From positions 3,997,501 to 4,061,500 of the forward strand of contig NZ_AP025343.1 of the NCBI RefSeq assembly GCF_021654775.1: a stretch of 64,000 bases of DNA. The letters run 5' to 3'. The stretch is from Paenibacillus azoreducens (GTDB lineage Bacteria; Bacillota; Bacilli; Paenibacillales; Paenibacillaceae). Of the stretch, positions 24,308-33,465 are shown one piece after another. The translations under genes were made by a program, and so were the position numbers. Position 1 is the first letter of the stretch. Each line of letters opens with the position of its first letter. The notes under the pieces are model-generated. The model did not search any database. It saw only the letters and a program-made list of their open reading frames with translations, and had not been told where the DNA came from.

Positions 24308-24328
24308 AAAACCGCCTTCGCAGGCGGC
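24308..24328 (-). terminator. terminator behind the NUDIX gene
   Basis: GCCGCC and GGCGG arms with a TGCGAA-type loop and a following T-rich tract on the minus strand. Confidence 0.65.
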
Positions 24329-24330
24329 TC

Positions 24331-24765
24331 CTAGAATGAATTTTTCTCGCTTGTATCAGATTCCTTGAGATGCTTAAGGGCATACGCTGTCGTCATCGTG
24401 ATTTTGTCAGGCATGTCGTTGATCGGAAACCACCGCACGTCGCCAAGTGCATGAGGTTCTTTATTTTGCACGTCTCCGGCTATAATATGGGCCAAAAATG
24501 TTGGCGCCACGTAATGCGTATCTTCCGATGGAATGATATGATTGGTAACGCAAAGCAATTGATCAAGTCCGATTTCGACGTCTAATTCTTCTTTAATTTC
24601 GCGTATTACCGCATTTTCTATCGTTTCCATGTAATCAACTTTGCCCCCGGGCAAGCTCCAGTACCCCGCCTCAGGCGCTCTTTTCCTCAGCACGAGCAAA
24701 ATGCGTCCATGCTCATCTTTAACAACGGCTCCAACGCCGACTTTTGGCGCTCTTTCAGTATTCAA
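24331..24765 (-). CDS. NUDIX hydrolase
   Basis: A 144-residue NUDIX protein. The NUDIX box is complete: GGKVDYMETIENAVIREIKEELDVE near residues 41-63 (G-x5-E-x7-REUxEExGU). It would hydrolyse a nucleoside diphosphate derivative or similar; the sequence (ADP-ribose or 8-oxo-dGTP type) does not decide which. Start codon TTG at 24765 with AAAGGA upstream. Single gene with its own terminator. Confidence 0.9.
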   Translation of the reverse strand: MNTERAPKVGVGAVVKDEHGRILLVLRKRAPEAGYWSLPGGKVDYMETIENAVIREIKEELDVEIGLDQLLCVTNHIIPSEDTHYVAPTFLAHIIAGDVQNKEPHALGDVRWFPINDMPDKITMTTAYALKHLKESDTSEKNSF

Positions 24766-24862
24766 TGTCTATATCTGTCCTTTCAAAAGCTATTCATCCG
24801 ACAAACTATAAAAGTTGAACTAATGATTAAACGGATGAAGGCAGTTCAAAATAACTTCCTCG

Positions 24863-25660
24863 CTAATTCGCGGCTTCACGGCCAAAAACTTCGATTTGGC
24901 TCAAAGCCGGGAACGGAGAAGGATCATCCGACTTGATAAGTTCTTTTATGGTTACCCGCTCCACTTTTCGTGGCGCAAGCTTAAAAGTTTGCTTCAGATG
25001 GGTTTTTACCAAATCCAGCGTTTCCTTACTGCCGTCCGAGAAAGCTAACGTAACCCGCTCCCAATAATTATCATGTGGAAAATCCGCCCGGATCGTCAAT
25101 GCAACTTTATCGATTTCTACGGTTCTGCCAAAATCCACGGTCATTTCCGCATCGTCTCTTTGGTTGATGCCCCAAGATTCAAACGGCCATTTTCCGTGGG
25201 AGAAGTTTACGCAGTTCCCGTTGATTGCATTTCGGGCTGCGAATACGGATTCGCCGCGAGTTTCCACGTTGGCGAAAGCATGAGGGTAACAAGTCGCGTT
25301 TTCATGCTGATCATATACATTAAGCGCCAAGTTTCTATAAGCATTGATTTCGTCTTCTGTGGCTAAACGTGCAGTAAGCGTATGTAAATCACCCATAAAT
25401 GTTTTTGGGGAATAAGATATCTTTTTTTCATCAAAAGGAATGACGAACCGGAACTCTTTTCCAGCCAAAAAAACAAATGCAGGATCCATTGCATCATCAA
25501 GCTGTATAACCAGATATGAGTTTTCATTTCCGCTTTTCAAAACAATCTGGTCCCCAGGCTCATAAGCCTTCTCATACACCAGGTGAGCTTGTCCCTGATC
25601 CGAGGCGGTTGCCTGTACCGTACCATTCGCGCTTTGAACTTCGAGCGTAAGTTGAGTCAT
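24863..25660 (-). CDS. discoidin (F5/8 type C)-like carbohydrate-binding protein
   Basis: A 265-residue protein without a signal peptide. The C-terminal half (residues ~130-262) has the pattern of a galactose-binding jelly roll: ARNAINGNCVNFSHGKWPFESWGINQ, a MTVDFGRTVEIDKVALTIRADFP strand pair and a terminal LSQIEVFG. The N-terminal half is a beta-rich region of unknown type. Start at ATG 25660 (AGGAGA upstream); a longer frame lacks a site. It lies divergent from the ChbG-like deacetylase gene, consistent with sugar metabolism. Confidence 0.65.
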   Translation of the reverse strand: MTQLTLEVQSANGTVQATASDQGQAHLVYEKAYEPGDQIVLKSGNENSYLVIQLDDAMDPAFVFLAGKEFRFVIPFDEKKISYSPKTFMGDLHTLTARLATEDEINAYRNLALNVYDQHENATCYPHAFANVETRGESVFAARNAINGNCVNFSHGKWPFESWGINQRDDAEMTVDFGRTVEIDKVALTIRADFPHDNYWERVTLAFSDGSKETLDLVKTHLKQTFKLAPRKVERVTIKELIKSDDPSPFPALSQIEVFGREAAN

Positions 25661-25896
25661 GTAGCATTCTCCTAATCTAGTAATATATTTGGATTGCATC
25701 TCCATCTTATCGCATATCATCGCCATTAAGCCAGCTAAAACATGTATTCGCTTTATTTTTTTAGATAAGGCTGCTTGCAACCGAAGGATTGACAGCATTA
25801 AAATCTTCTCGCTCTGTAGGCGCCTGTTCGTTACGTTTACTGAAAGGCAGTATTAGACTATAACAACATACATAACAAAAAGTAAGGAGGAAAGCC

Positions 25897-26826
25897 ATGA
25901 GCAGGCAAGTCATTATCAATGCGGATGATTTCGGCCTATCGCCCGCCGTCAACAGCGGAATTGTGAAAGCCTACCAGGCTGGCGGCATTACCAGTACTTC
26001 CATGATGGTCAACATGCCGGGCTTCGGGGATGCCTTGCGACTTGCCCGCTTACTGCCGGGCCTCGGGGTTGGTTTGCATTTTAACCTGACCTATGGGGTT
26101 CCCGTTTCCGATCCCGGAAGCGTACCTTCGCTAGTCAGACCGGACGGCTCATTCCATGACGTAAAAAGCATATGCAACCGGGATGTCGCCGATGTTGAAA
26201 AAGAGCTCGAAGCGCAGTGGCAGCGGTTTGTGGAAACCAGTCTTTTCCCCACTCATTTGGATTCCCATCACTTACTTCACCAAAATGATCCTTTTATTTA
26301 TAAGGTCATGGCCACAAAAGCAGTGAAGGAAAACGTTCCGCTCCGAAGATCGCAAATTGTTCATCCATTCCCGGATCTGGCATCCCCGCGGATGACCGAT
26401 TCAATCCTCCTTGATACCTACGGAGATGCCAAAGCCATGGAGCGGTTATTTCATTATTTGCGTTCTCTTCCAGAGGGCATTACCGAGATTGTATGCCATC
26501 CTGGACACGTAGACGAAATTCTGCGAACGATCTCCGAGTGGACGGACATTCGCGAACGGGAGCTATCGGTGTTCGCCGATCAGGAAGTTGTACGAGTAAT
26601 CAAAGCCTTTGATATCATCCCGATCAACTTCAAAGCGCTCAAGATCAAACCATTCCTATCCGAAGATCATCAGCAGCGTGCATCACGTCCGGAAAAAAGC
26701 TTAACGCGTCTGCGCCATCACGACTCTATAGGCCGACATTCTGCATTTGCACAGGATAGCAGAACTATATCCAAAAAGCGGGGATCTACGCTTCATTCTT
26801 CAGCCCGAAACCGAAAACGAATATAA
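25897..26826 (+). CDS. ChbG/YdjC family carbohydrate deacetylase, with unusual C-terminal extension
   Basis: Residues 1-~250 match the YdjC/ChbG family of metal-dependent deacetylases of oligosaccharides: IINADDFGLSPAVNSGI (metal-binding Asp pair), THLDSHHLLHQ (His ligands) and EIVCHPGHVDE. The last ~55 residues (KSLTRLRHHDSIGRHSAFAQ onward) are basic, low in hydrophobics and unlike the family, which normally ends near residue 250. Loss of a stop or a frameshift near the 3' end is likely; function should be kept because the catalytic residues are all upstream. AAGGAGG precedes the ATG. Confidence 0.85.
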   Translation: MSRQVIINADDFGLSPAVNSGIVKAYQAGGITSTSMMVNMPGFGDALRLARLLPGLGVGLHFNLTYGVPVSDPGSVPSLVRPDGSFHDVKSICNRDVADVEKELEAQWQRFVETSLFPTHLDSHHLLHQNDPFIYKVMATKAVKENVPLRRSQIVHPFPDLASPRMTDSILLDTYGDAKAMERLFHYLRSLPEGITEIVCHPGHVDEILRTISEWTDIRERELSVFADQEVVRVIKAFDIIPINFKALKIKPFLSEDHQQRASRPEKSLTRLRHHDSIGRHSAFAQDSRTISKKRGSTLHSSARNRKRI

Positions 26827-26924
26827 TCGAAAAAAAGGCGCTCCCAAAAATTCGGTGCCAGTTGATTAACAGCCTCATTCCCCGGCAACAATAACGAAAA
26901 CAATTATAAAATGAGGTTAAATAA

Positions 26925-27956
26925 GTGAAGACCAAAATCGCAGATTTCATCAGAAATAACGGTATTGTATGGAAAATGCCGCTTGCTGCAGCACTGTCAT
27001 GGGAAGCTGCCAAATGGGCAGGATCTAACCATCCCTACTTGGCTCCGCTCACAGCCATTTTGTGTATTCAGATAACGGTCAGCAAGTCCATTCAATTTGC
27101 CTGGCAGCGCGTTATCGGAACGATAGCCGGCGTTCTGGTGACTTCGTACATAGCGCCTTATATCGGCTTAAACGGATGGAGTATTGGTCTTCTTATGCTG
27201 CTTGGATCCATCATCGTGTGGCGGATGAACTTGGATCATGCTGTTACGATCCAAGTTGCCATCAGCATTTTATTGGTGCTGTATTTTCAAAGCAAAATGC
27301 CAAGCTATCCGTATGACCGCATTCGCGATACTGTAATCGGCGCCGTTGTTGCAGTTCTGATTCACATACTGCTGTTCCCTCCCGATTCCATAAATACGGC
27401 CAAACAAAAAATGATCCGTTTTGCGGATCATTTAACCGTTCTTTTTTTTAAGACTGCAGAGTGGGTAGAAGACGGCTGCTCTACGAGTAAGGCTCCGACA
27501 ATCGAGAAGGAATTGCAAACCTTATTTCAGAAACTTCATCAAGCGACTACCGACTTAGATAAGGCTAACCAAAGTTTGCGTTACAACCTGCTAGCTCAGA
27601 AAAAACGCGCTGCCATCGATGAGCTGACCCGTCAAATGGACCAGCTTCGTTCAAGTTTTGCGAATCTTTCGGACATGATTCGTATATTCATCAAATGGTC
27701 CAAAAGCGGCAATTTTTCGAAAGAAGATGGGCGGATTTGGGGGGATCACTTGAATACGTTAGGCTTGCTCGTCAAAAATTGGAAAACCATGTTGGATGAT
27801 TCCAAGCAGACAATGTTCGAACCAACTTCGGCCTCTTTGGCGATCAAAGCACCTGCGCATATGGCGAACGAACAATACCCCCTTGCTTTGTATATGAATG
27901 CGGAACAAGTCGTTCAAGATTTCCAAAAAAACATTTTTTTCAATAAAAACTCATAA
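26925..27956 (+). CDS. aromatic acid exporter family protein (ArAE/FUSC type)
   Basis: A 343-residue membrane protein. Residues ~13-155 contain about six hydrophobic segments starting KMPLAAALSWEAAKWAGSNHPYLAPLTAILCIQ, typical of the ArAE_1/FUSC N-terminal domain. The rest is a cytosolic helical region with coiled-coil character (residues ~170-270). GTG 26925 with GAGG 8 nt upstream is the start. Proposed role: efflux of aromatic acids, from family knowledge only. Its 3' end overlaps the end of the convergent pucB-like gene by 43 bases. Confidence 0.8.
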   Translation: MKTKIADFIRNNGIVWKMPLAAALSWEAAKWAGSNHPYLAPLTAILCIQITVSKSIQFAWQRVIGTIAGVLVTSYIAPYIGLNGWSIGLLMLLGSIIVWRMNLDHAVTIQVAISILLVLYFQSKMPSYPYDRIRDTVIGAVVAVLIHILLFPPDSINTAKQKMIRFADHLTVLFFKTAEWVEDGCSTSKAPTIEKELQTLFQKLHQATTDLDKANQSLRYNLLAQKKRAAIDELTRQMDQLRSSFANLSDMIRIFIKWSKSGNFSKEDGRIWGDHLNTLGLLVKNWKTMLDDSKQTMFEPTSASLAIKAPAHMANEQYPLALYMNAEQVVQDFQKNIFFNKNS

Positions 27957-28552
27957 TCCTTCTCTGTATCCACATCCAAAAACAAGTCCGGGTTATTGAA
28001 GTCGATGCAAATTCCCGGACTATCCTTGCGGATTAAACGCCTTGCTCCCTCATCACCTTGTAACCGAAGAAGATCCGGAAACATTCGATGATTAAATATT
28101 ACCGGCGGTTTTGCCAAACCATCCGCACCTGCAGCTGCGTAATGAATGCTGTCCTGCAGCTGCTGCTTATGATAACGATCGAGCAATTCATCGATCATCC
28201 CCGTTGTCATCAAAGGCTGATCCGCCAGAAGAACCATCGCTGCTTCTGTTCCCATTGCCATTGCAGCCCGTATGCCGCACCGCAGGGAGCTAGATTGCCC
28301 TGATTGAGCATCAGGGCAGTAGATCAATGACCATTTGCGAAAGATCTGATTCTCATAAAATGAGTCGTCGACCCAACCCGCCTGGGCCTCACCGGAAATG
28401 ACCAAAATATAATCTAATTTAGAATGAAGTGCCGCAGCCAGACCGTAATTCCCTAAACGCATAGGCCCCAGCGGCAGCCCAAGCTTATCCGAACCCATTC
28501 GTGTACTTCGGCCTGCAGCCAAATAGATACCGATAACCGAGTATTGGCTCAT
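27914..28552 (-). CDS. pucB: molybdenum cofactor cytidylyltransferase-like protein (PucB/MocA)
   Basis: A 212-residue nucleotidyltransferase with the LAAGRSTRMGSDK motif of the MobA/MocA family near residue 12 and a VLLADQPLMTTGMID motif near 110. It would attach CMP (or prepare the cofactor) for insertion into the adjacent xanthine dehydrogenase-type enzyme. The start ATGA overlaps the pucA stop. Last gene of the puc-like operon; no terminator of its own is seen before the convergent gene. The symbol is by operon analogy with B. subtilis. Confidence 0.82.
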   Translation of the reverse strand: MSQYSVIGIYLAAGRSTRMGSDKLGLPLGPMRLGNYGLAAALHSKLDYILVISGEAQAGWVDDSFYENQIFRKWSLIYCPDAQSGQSSSLRCGIRAAMAMGTEAAMVLLADQPLMTTGMIDELLDRYHKQQLQDSIHYAAAGADGLAKPPVIFNHRMFPDLLRLQGDEGARRLIRKDSPGICIDFNNPDLFLDVDTEKDYEFLLKKMFFWKS

Positions 28553-29589
28553 AAGCTGCAGCGACTCTTTCTTTGGGTTCTATACCTCTGAATGACTTCC
28601 GCAAGAATGCTTACGGCAATTTCTTCCGGTCCGTCTGCCCCAATCGGCATTCCTACGGGAGAGTGCACAAACTGCGGAATCGCCCTGCCGTCAAACAAAA
28701 GTTCCGTTCTGCGCTTCGAACCCAAAATACCGAGGTAACCAAGCGGCAGCTCGGACAGGATACGGATCAGCTGCCGGTCTCTCCTAAGATTATGGGTCAT
28801 GACAACCACGAAATCGCTCGCTGTAATGTGAAACATACCCGCCGTTTCTTCCGGAAATCCCAGTATAAGCGCTTCCGCATCCGGAAAATAACTTCGGGCG
28901 CATAAAAGCGGCCTCCAATCGGTAACAGTTACGGAGAAACCCGTGGCTGCGGCAAACGATGCAAGCGGCCTGGCATCCCGCCCCGCACCGAAAATGATCA
29001 ATCTCGGTTTCGGCGCATACGTATGGAGGAATATTTCCTCTTCCAACGATGAGAGCGCCTTCATCCCGCTTTTCCCCATACCGCCGGAAGCCGCCATGGC
29101 TGAAAGATCCTCCTCAGGAACATCACCTTTCCATTCGCCAAACAGATAGCGGTCGTCGGTCAAGAAGCCATACCCGGAAACCGAACGGTCCGGGTTGATT
29201 TTTTTGATGAGAATGACCTCATGTTGCCGATCCAAGCATTCCTTCAATTTACGCAAATGAGTGCCGAAAACGTCATTGACCGGTTCCATCGCTACGTGAA
29301 CGATACCGCCGCAGCCCGTTGCTTCGCCCCATGATAATGGGTCGGAAGATTGCATGTCGAATTCATAAATGCGGGATTCGCCCGTTTCCAATATTTCCGG
29401 CACTCGCTCTGCTAGATCGGCTTCAAGACAGCCTGTGCTGAGCATCCCAATTTGCGATCCGTCTTCAAAAAACAGCATGGAAGCCCCTTCTTTGCGGTAG
29501 GCGCTGCCATTCACATGGATAATGGTTGCCAGCACGCTTCGCTGATCGTTACGCTCCATGGCTTCCAGTATGCGATGAATGTCTTCCAA
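28549..29589 (-). CDS. pucA: XdhC/CoxI family maturation protein (PucA)
   Basis: About 346 residues. The N-terminal XdhC domain (VLATIIHVNGSAYRKEGASMLF, LSTGCLEADL, ATGCGGIVHV) and the C-terminal Rossmann domain (LIIFGAGRDARPLASFAAATGFSV ... VVMTHNLRRD) are both present. XdhC proteins bind and sulfurate the molybdenum cofactor and deliver it to xanthine dehydrogenase. Start: the strong site GGAAGGAGG abuts ATG 29595 with no spacer but stands 6 nt before an in-frame TTG at 29589, which I prefer. The start lies inside the end of pucE (overlap about 40 nt). Confidence 0.87.
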   Translation of the reverse strand: MEDIHRILEAMERNDQRSVLATIIHVNGSAYRKEGASMLFFEDGSQIGMLSTGCLEADLAERVPEILETGESRIYEFDMQSSDPLSWGEATGCGGIVHVAMEPVNDVFGTHLRKLKECLDRQHEVILIKKINPDRSVSGYGFLTDDRYLFGEWKGDVPEEDLSAMAASGGMGKSGMKALSSLEEEIFLHTYAPKPRLIIFGAGRDARPLASFAAATGFSVTVTDWRPLLCARSYFPDAEALILGFPEETAGMFHITASDFVVVMTHNLRRDRQLIRILSELPLGYLGILGSKRRTELLFDGRAIPQFVHSPVGMPIGADGPEEIAVSILAEVIQRYRTQRKSRCSL

Positions 29590-30103
29590 CCCCATCCTCC
29601 TTCCCGAGCTTGCCGGGTACCAGTTTCTCTGCGTTTTCGGACGTAAAAGCGGACATGACCGCTTCATGAATTTCTTCATAGGACGTGCATCTGCAAATAT
29701 TCGATTCAAGCCATAACCGGATCGTTTCATCATCTGCACCTGGATGGGCATCCAGCAATCCTTGGCAGTTCATAATAAAGCCGGGCGTGCAATAACCGCA
29801 TTGGAAAGCTTGTTTTTGAACAAAAGCTTGCTGTACGGGTGAATCGACCAGGCCTTCGGCGGTGGTGATGTTCTGTCCCTCAGCTTCCACCGCAAGCATA
29901 ATGCAGGATTTGAACGGCAATCCGTTCATGATAATCGTGCATGCCCCGCAATCGCCATTCTCGCAGCCGGGTTTGCATCCGGTTAATCCAAGGTGATCCC
30001 GAAGAGTATGTAATAAAGTTTCGGACGCACGGACCCTTATCGTTTTCTTTTCGCCGTTTATTCGCATTTCGACTGAATACAGACTCTTAACGTTCTCAGG
30101 CAT
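29549..30103 (-). CDS. pucE: xanthine dehydrogenase-type [2Fe-2S] subunit (PucE)
   Basis: A 184-residue subunit with two [2Fe-2S] clusters. The plant-ferredoxin-type ligands are C47, C52, C55 and C67; the second set is C102, C105, C137 and C139 in QCGYCTPG and NICRCT. It passes electrons from the molybdenum centre to FAD in the neighbouring subunit. The last ~30 residues beyond the usual family end read into the pucA start region. It begins 3 nt after the FAD-subunit stop. Confidence 0.92.
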   Translation of the reverse strand: MPENVKSLYSVEMRINGEKKTIRVRASETLLHTLRDHLGLTGCKPGCENGDCGACTIIMNGLPFKSCIMLAVEAEGQNITTAEGLVDSPVQQAFVQKQAFQCGYCTPGFIMNCQGLLDAHPGADDETIRLWLESNICRCTSYEEIHEAVMSAFTSENAEKLVPGKLGKEDGVGRHSSHTGSHGA

Positions 30104-30106
30104 GCT

Positions 30107-30940
30107 TCACCTCCCTCCCAATGTATCCAAGGCTTCTTCCAGCGTTAGTTTCAGCACAAATTCCCGGTACGCGGCGGATCCTTCGGCATTCGACACAACC
30201 TGCGCCGGGAGCTTTGCGACGGCCCGATCCATTTTTTCCTTTAGCGACAGCGTCGGGTCGTTCAACACCTGCTCAATTGCGGCGGAACGGAAAGGAAAGG
30301 CGCAAACGCCGCTAAACGCCACGCGAATCTGATCATCTTTCCTCAAAGCAGCCAACGTAACGAGGGGATAAGCGACGTTGCCGATCAGCCGTTTTTTGGC
30401 ATGAAAGTACGGCAAGGATACATACACCCGGTCCGTTTTGATTTGCACAAGAAATTCCCCGCTATTTAGCTTTAAATGTTCTTTGAACACCTCATGAATA
30501 GATACCTCTTTCATTCCCTCCTGACCCGCTATGAGCACGTGACTGTCGGCCAACAATAACGGGAGAACGGCCTCGCGATAATGAATGATCCCCGAGATGT
30601 TCCCCCCGATCGTAATTTTATTTCGCGCCGTTTGGTCGGCGACACCCTGTGAAGCTTCGCTGAGCAGCGGAAACGGATTTGCCGCGGATAAGACCGACAA
30701 CGTGACGCAGGATCCAACAACCAGCTGATCTTTATGGAATTCCATTACGCCGCATTCCGGTATGGACTTCAAATCAACTACCGCTCGAGGTTGAATTAAA
30801 TTCCTTCGGGCCCGCGTGATAATTTCCGTTCCCCCCGAATAATAGACAGGACTCTTTCCTTGTGTATGCAGATGCTGGAATAATTCCACTGCCTCCATGA
30901 CGGAAGCCGGCCGATAATATTCGAAATCAAATGGGATCAT
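30107..30940 (-). CDS. pucC: xanthine dehydrogenase-type FAD-binding subunit (PucC)
   Basis: A 277-residue FAD_binding_5/CO_deh_flav_C protein. It opens MIPFDFEYYRPASVMEAVEL and has the flavin motif KITIGGNISG near residue 128 and VRVAFSGVCAFPFRS in the C-terminal domain. It hands electrons to NAD+ or another acceptor. It overlaps the 3' end of the large-subunit gene by 14 nt, so translation is coupled. Confidence 0.9.
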   Translation of the reverse strand: MIPFDFEYYRPASVMEAVELFQHLHTQGKSPVYYSGGTEIITRARRNLIQPRAVVDLKSIPECGVMEFHKDQLVVGSCVTLSVLSAANPFPLLSEASQGVADQTARNKITIGGNISGIIHYREAVLPLLLADSHVLIAGQEGMKEVSIHEVFKEHLKLNSGEFLVQIKTDRVYVSLPYFHAKKRLIGNVAYPLVTLAALRKDDQIRVAFSGVCAFPFRSAAIEQVLNDPTLSLKEKMDRAVAKLPAQVVSNAEGSAAYREFVLKLTLEEALDTLGGR

Positions 30941-33254
30941 GAACCTTCCTCCAGATTCTTTCCGGCGTTAGGGGCAGCTCGTTAAGTTCGGTGCCGGCGG
31001 CGGCGGACAAGGCACTCGCCAATGCCGCTGGCATGCCGATAATGCCGTGCTCGCCGATTCCGCGCAGTCCATATGGCGCTTCCAAATGCGGGGTCTCGAC
31101 AAAATCAACGAAATACGCCGGCTGCTCCCCGTACCGGATCAGCTTATAGATTCGCAGCTGCGTATTTGAGACGATGCCTTTATCGTTGAACAGAAACGTT
31201 TCCCTGCTGGCCAAACTGAGCCCCATGCTCATGCCTCCTGTTAATTGACCGCGCGCCATCACCGGATTGATCACTTTCCCGGCATCAATGACCGTAACCG
31301 CTTTGATGATCCGGTAGGTAAAATCCCTTGTATTCAATTCCACTTCAACCGCCTGTGCGCCCACGGTCCACTCCGGTCCGGGATTCCCTCTACCCGTTTC
31401 AGGATCCAGTTCTGTAATATCGCGCATCGTATAGCTTCCCCGGCCGATGACCTGGCTTCCTACCGTTCCTCCTTCCGGAAGCTTGTATCCGTGGGCGATC
31501 GTTTCAATGTCAATCCCGATGTCATGCGCATCCTTGCAATAGACCCTTCCGCCTCCAACTTCCAATTCTTCCGCCGGGCGCTTCAGCGCAAATGAAGCCG
31601 TACTCTTCAGCTGTTCGATCGCATCGTCAGCCGCCTTCATCAGCGCGTTGCCAACCAGAAAGGTACTTCGGCTCGCCACGGTTTTCCAAAGCTGGGGTTC
31701 GGTTTCGGTATTTACGTCGGTTGAAATATGGATCTTTCGCTCATCCATTCGCAGCCGTTCGGCCAGCATTTGCGTGAGCGCCGTTCGGGTGCCTTGACCG
31801 ATCTCAACGGCTCCGCACAGCAAATTCACGCTTCCGTCGGCATTAAATATTACGACAGCCCCTGCCCCGGCATCCGCCGGCGTATTCGAGTTTTTCCAGA
31901 AGCAGGACACTCCCATCGCCTTGATGAGATAGCCTTTGGATTCCACGATGCTCCTGTCATCCCACTGGATGATTTCATGCAATTTTGCTATGCACCTGGG
32001 CAAATCGCCCACCTTGCTTCGGTTCAACAAAGTTTGCGTCGGGGTCGTATCTCCTGGCCCAATCGCGTTATGAAAACGAAACTCCAAAGGGTCCATCTGC
32101 GCTTTTTGGGCCAAGGCATCCATGGCTCTTTCCATCGCGAACGTTAGCTCCAAATGTCCGAATCCCCGAAAGGAGGTTGAATAAGGGTGATTGGTATACA
32201 TGCATAACGAGTCGCAATGGAGGTTATCGATACGGTAAGGCCCTGTGCAATCGGTGGCTCCCGCCCGACTCATAATAACTCCGCGGTCCGAATAAGCTCC
32301 GCCGTCAAACAAATGCATAATTTCAGCGGCGGCAATTTTGCCGTCCCGGGTGCAGCCCAGCCTGATTCTGGATTCGAGCCCGATATGAACCGGAGACGAG
32401 ACCATATCCTGCTCCCTGGAATTCACCAGTTTTACAGGTCTGCCGTTAGCGGCCCTCGAAGCCAAAAGGGCGAGAAACTCCAATTGGATTGCAGCCTTTC
32501 CACCGAATCCTCCTCCGACCAACGGGGTATGGACATTGATTTTGTGAAGCGGGATACGAAAATAATGGCTGATTTGCTTCCGGATGATATAGGGGGATTG
32601 CGAAGCGGAATGGATATTCACAGTTCCATCAGGCAGGATTTCCGCGATGCTGCACCTCGTTTCCATGGCGGCATGATCGGACTGCGGCAAACGGACATGA
32701 ACTTCGACGGTGTGTACGCTTTGCTTCCAGCCTTCATCCATATTTCCTTTGCGGATCCTGGTGCGGTTGGCGATGTTCGTGCCCGGCTCGGGGTAGACTG
32801 CTTCTTCTCCATGGTATGTAGCGAGATGTTCATGAATAAGGGGGGCATTTTTCTGATAAGCTTCGCTGGGGGAATGCACGATCGGCAGCGGTTCGTATTC
32901 GACTTTGATTCGGAAAGCGGCCATTTCTGCAATATATTCCGAATCGGCGACGACTACAGCGACAGGCTCGCCATAGTATCTCACTTTGTCGATGGCGATC
33001 GGCGGCCTGTCTTCCAGCGGGGACCCCGTCAATACCGGAAAATATTGCCCCGTAATAATCGCTCTTACTCCGGGAATGTTCCAAGCCTGCGAGGAATCAA
33101 TCGATTTGATTTTGGCGTGAGCATGCGGGCTGGCCGCGAGTTTGGCATACAGTAACCCTGGCCTTGTGATATCGTCCACATAGCAGGCCGTTCCGGTCAC
33201 TTTTTGCCATGATTCCTTCCTCGGAACGCTTTTTCCGACTGATGAACGGTCCAT
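30927..33254 (-). CDS. pucD: xanthine dehydrogenase-type molybdopterin subunit (PucD)
   Basis: A 775-residue catalytic subunit of the xanthine oxidase family. Motifs include the N-terminal VTGTACYVDDITRPGLLYAKL, the cofactor loop VGGGFGGKAAIQLE near 248, SFRGFGHLE, a G-Q-G-T-R-T segment near 490 and the active-site region RGIGEHGIIGMP whose Glu acts as base. Substrate may be xanthine/hypoxanthine (purine catabolism, as in B. subtilis pucABCDE) but related enzymes oxidise nicotinate, CO or aldehydes; no other purine genes are nearby, so the purine reading is inference. First gene of the operon; AAGGAGGG upstream. Confidence 0.9.
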   Translation of the reverse strand: MDRSSVGKSVPRKESWQKVTGTACYVDDITRPGLLYAKLAASPHAHAKIKSIDSSQAWNIPGVRAIITGQYFPVLTGSPLEDRPPIAIDKVRYYGEPVAVVVADSEYIAEMAAFRIKVEYEPLPIVHSPSEAYQKNAPLIHEHLATYHGEEAVYPEPGTNIANRTRIRKGNMDEGWKQSVHTVEVHVRLPQSDHAAMETRCSIAEILPDGTVNIHSASQSPYIIRKQISHYFRIPLHKINVHTPLVGGGFGGKAAIQLEFLALLASRAANGRPVKLVNSREQDMVSSPVHIGLESRIRLGCTRDGKIAAAEIMHLFDGGAYSDRGVIMSRAGATDCTGPYRIDNLHCDSLCMYTNHPYSTSFRGFGHLELTFAMERAMDALAQKAQMDPLEFRFHNAIGPGDTTPTQTLLNRSKVGDLPRCIAKLHEIIQWDDRSIVESKGYLIKAMGVSCFWKNSNTPADAGAGAVVIFNADGSVNLLCGAVEIGQGTRTALTQMLAERLRMDERKIHISTDVNTETEPQLWKTVASRSTFLVGNALMKAADDAIEQLKSTASFALKRPAEELEVGGGRVYCKDAHDIGIDIETIAHGYKLPEGGTVGSQVIGRGSYTMRDITELDPETGRGNPGPEWTVGAQAVEVELNTRDFTYRIIKAVTVIDAGKVINPVMARGQLTGGMSMGLSLASRETFLFNDKGIVSNTQLRIYKLIRYGEQPAYFVDFVETPHLEAPYGLRGIGEHGIIGMPAALASALSAAAGTELNELPLTPERIWRKVHDPI

Positions 33255-33361
33255 GGCTCCCTCCTTGGATCTTGAATTAAACAGATCAATTCAATTACTC
33301 CTCAGACTATTAATATGGGGGAACGATTTGTCCTTATTAACCAAAATACAATACAAGCGCA

Positions 33362-33414
33362 AAAAGAAACCGTTCTTTGGAAATGAATGCCCATCCAAAG
33401 GAACGGTTTTTTTT
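33362..33414. terminator. bidirectional terminator-like hairpin
   Basis: AACCGTTCTTTGG and CCAAAGGAACGGTT form a near-perfect 13-bp stem with T-runs on both strands. It ends the VOC-protein transcript on the minus strand. Confidence 0.8.
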
Positions 33415-33465
33415 GCACTTTCAATATTCATGGATGACATTGCACCCTATGAATTTAGAAAAACA

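Noticed and set aside
26640..26880. Alternative frame at the end of the ChbG-like gene reading a plausible 30-residue stretch
   Set aside because: The stretch is bounded by stop codons and is too short to recognise; not enough to claim a second gene or define the frameshift site.
33378..33410. Hairpin near 33390 as a riboswitch for the puc-like operon
   Set aside because: It lies beyond the start of the operon on the wrong side of a ribosome site and reads as a simple bidirectional terminator.
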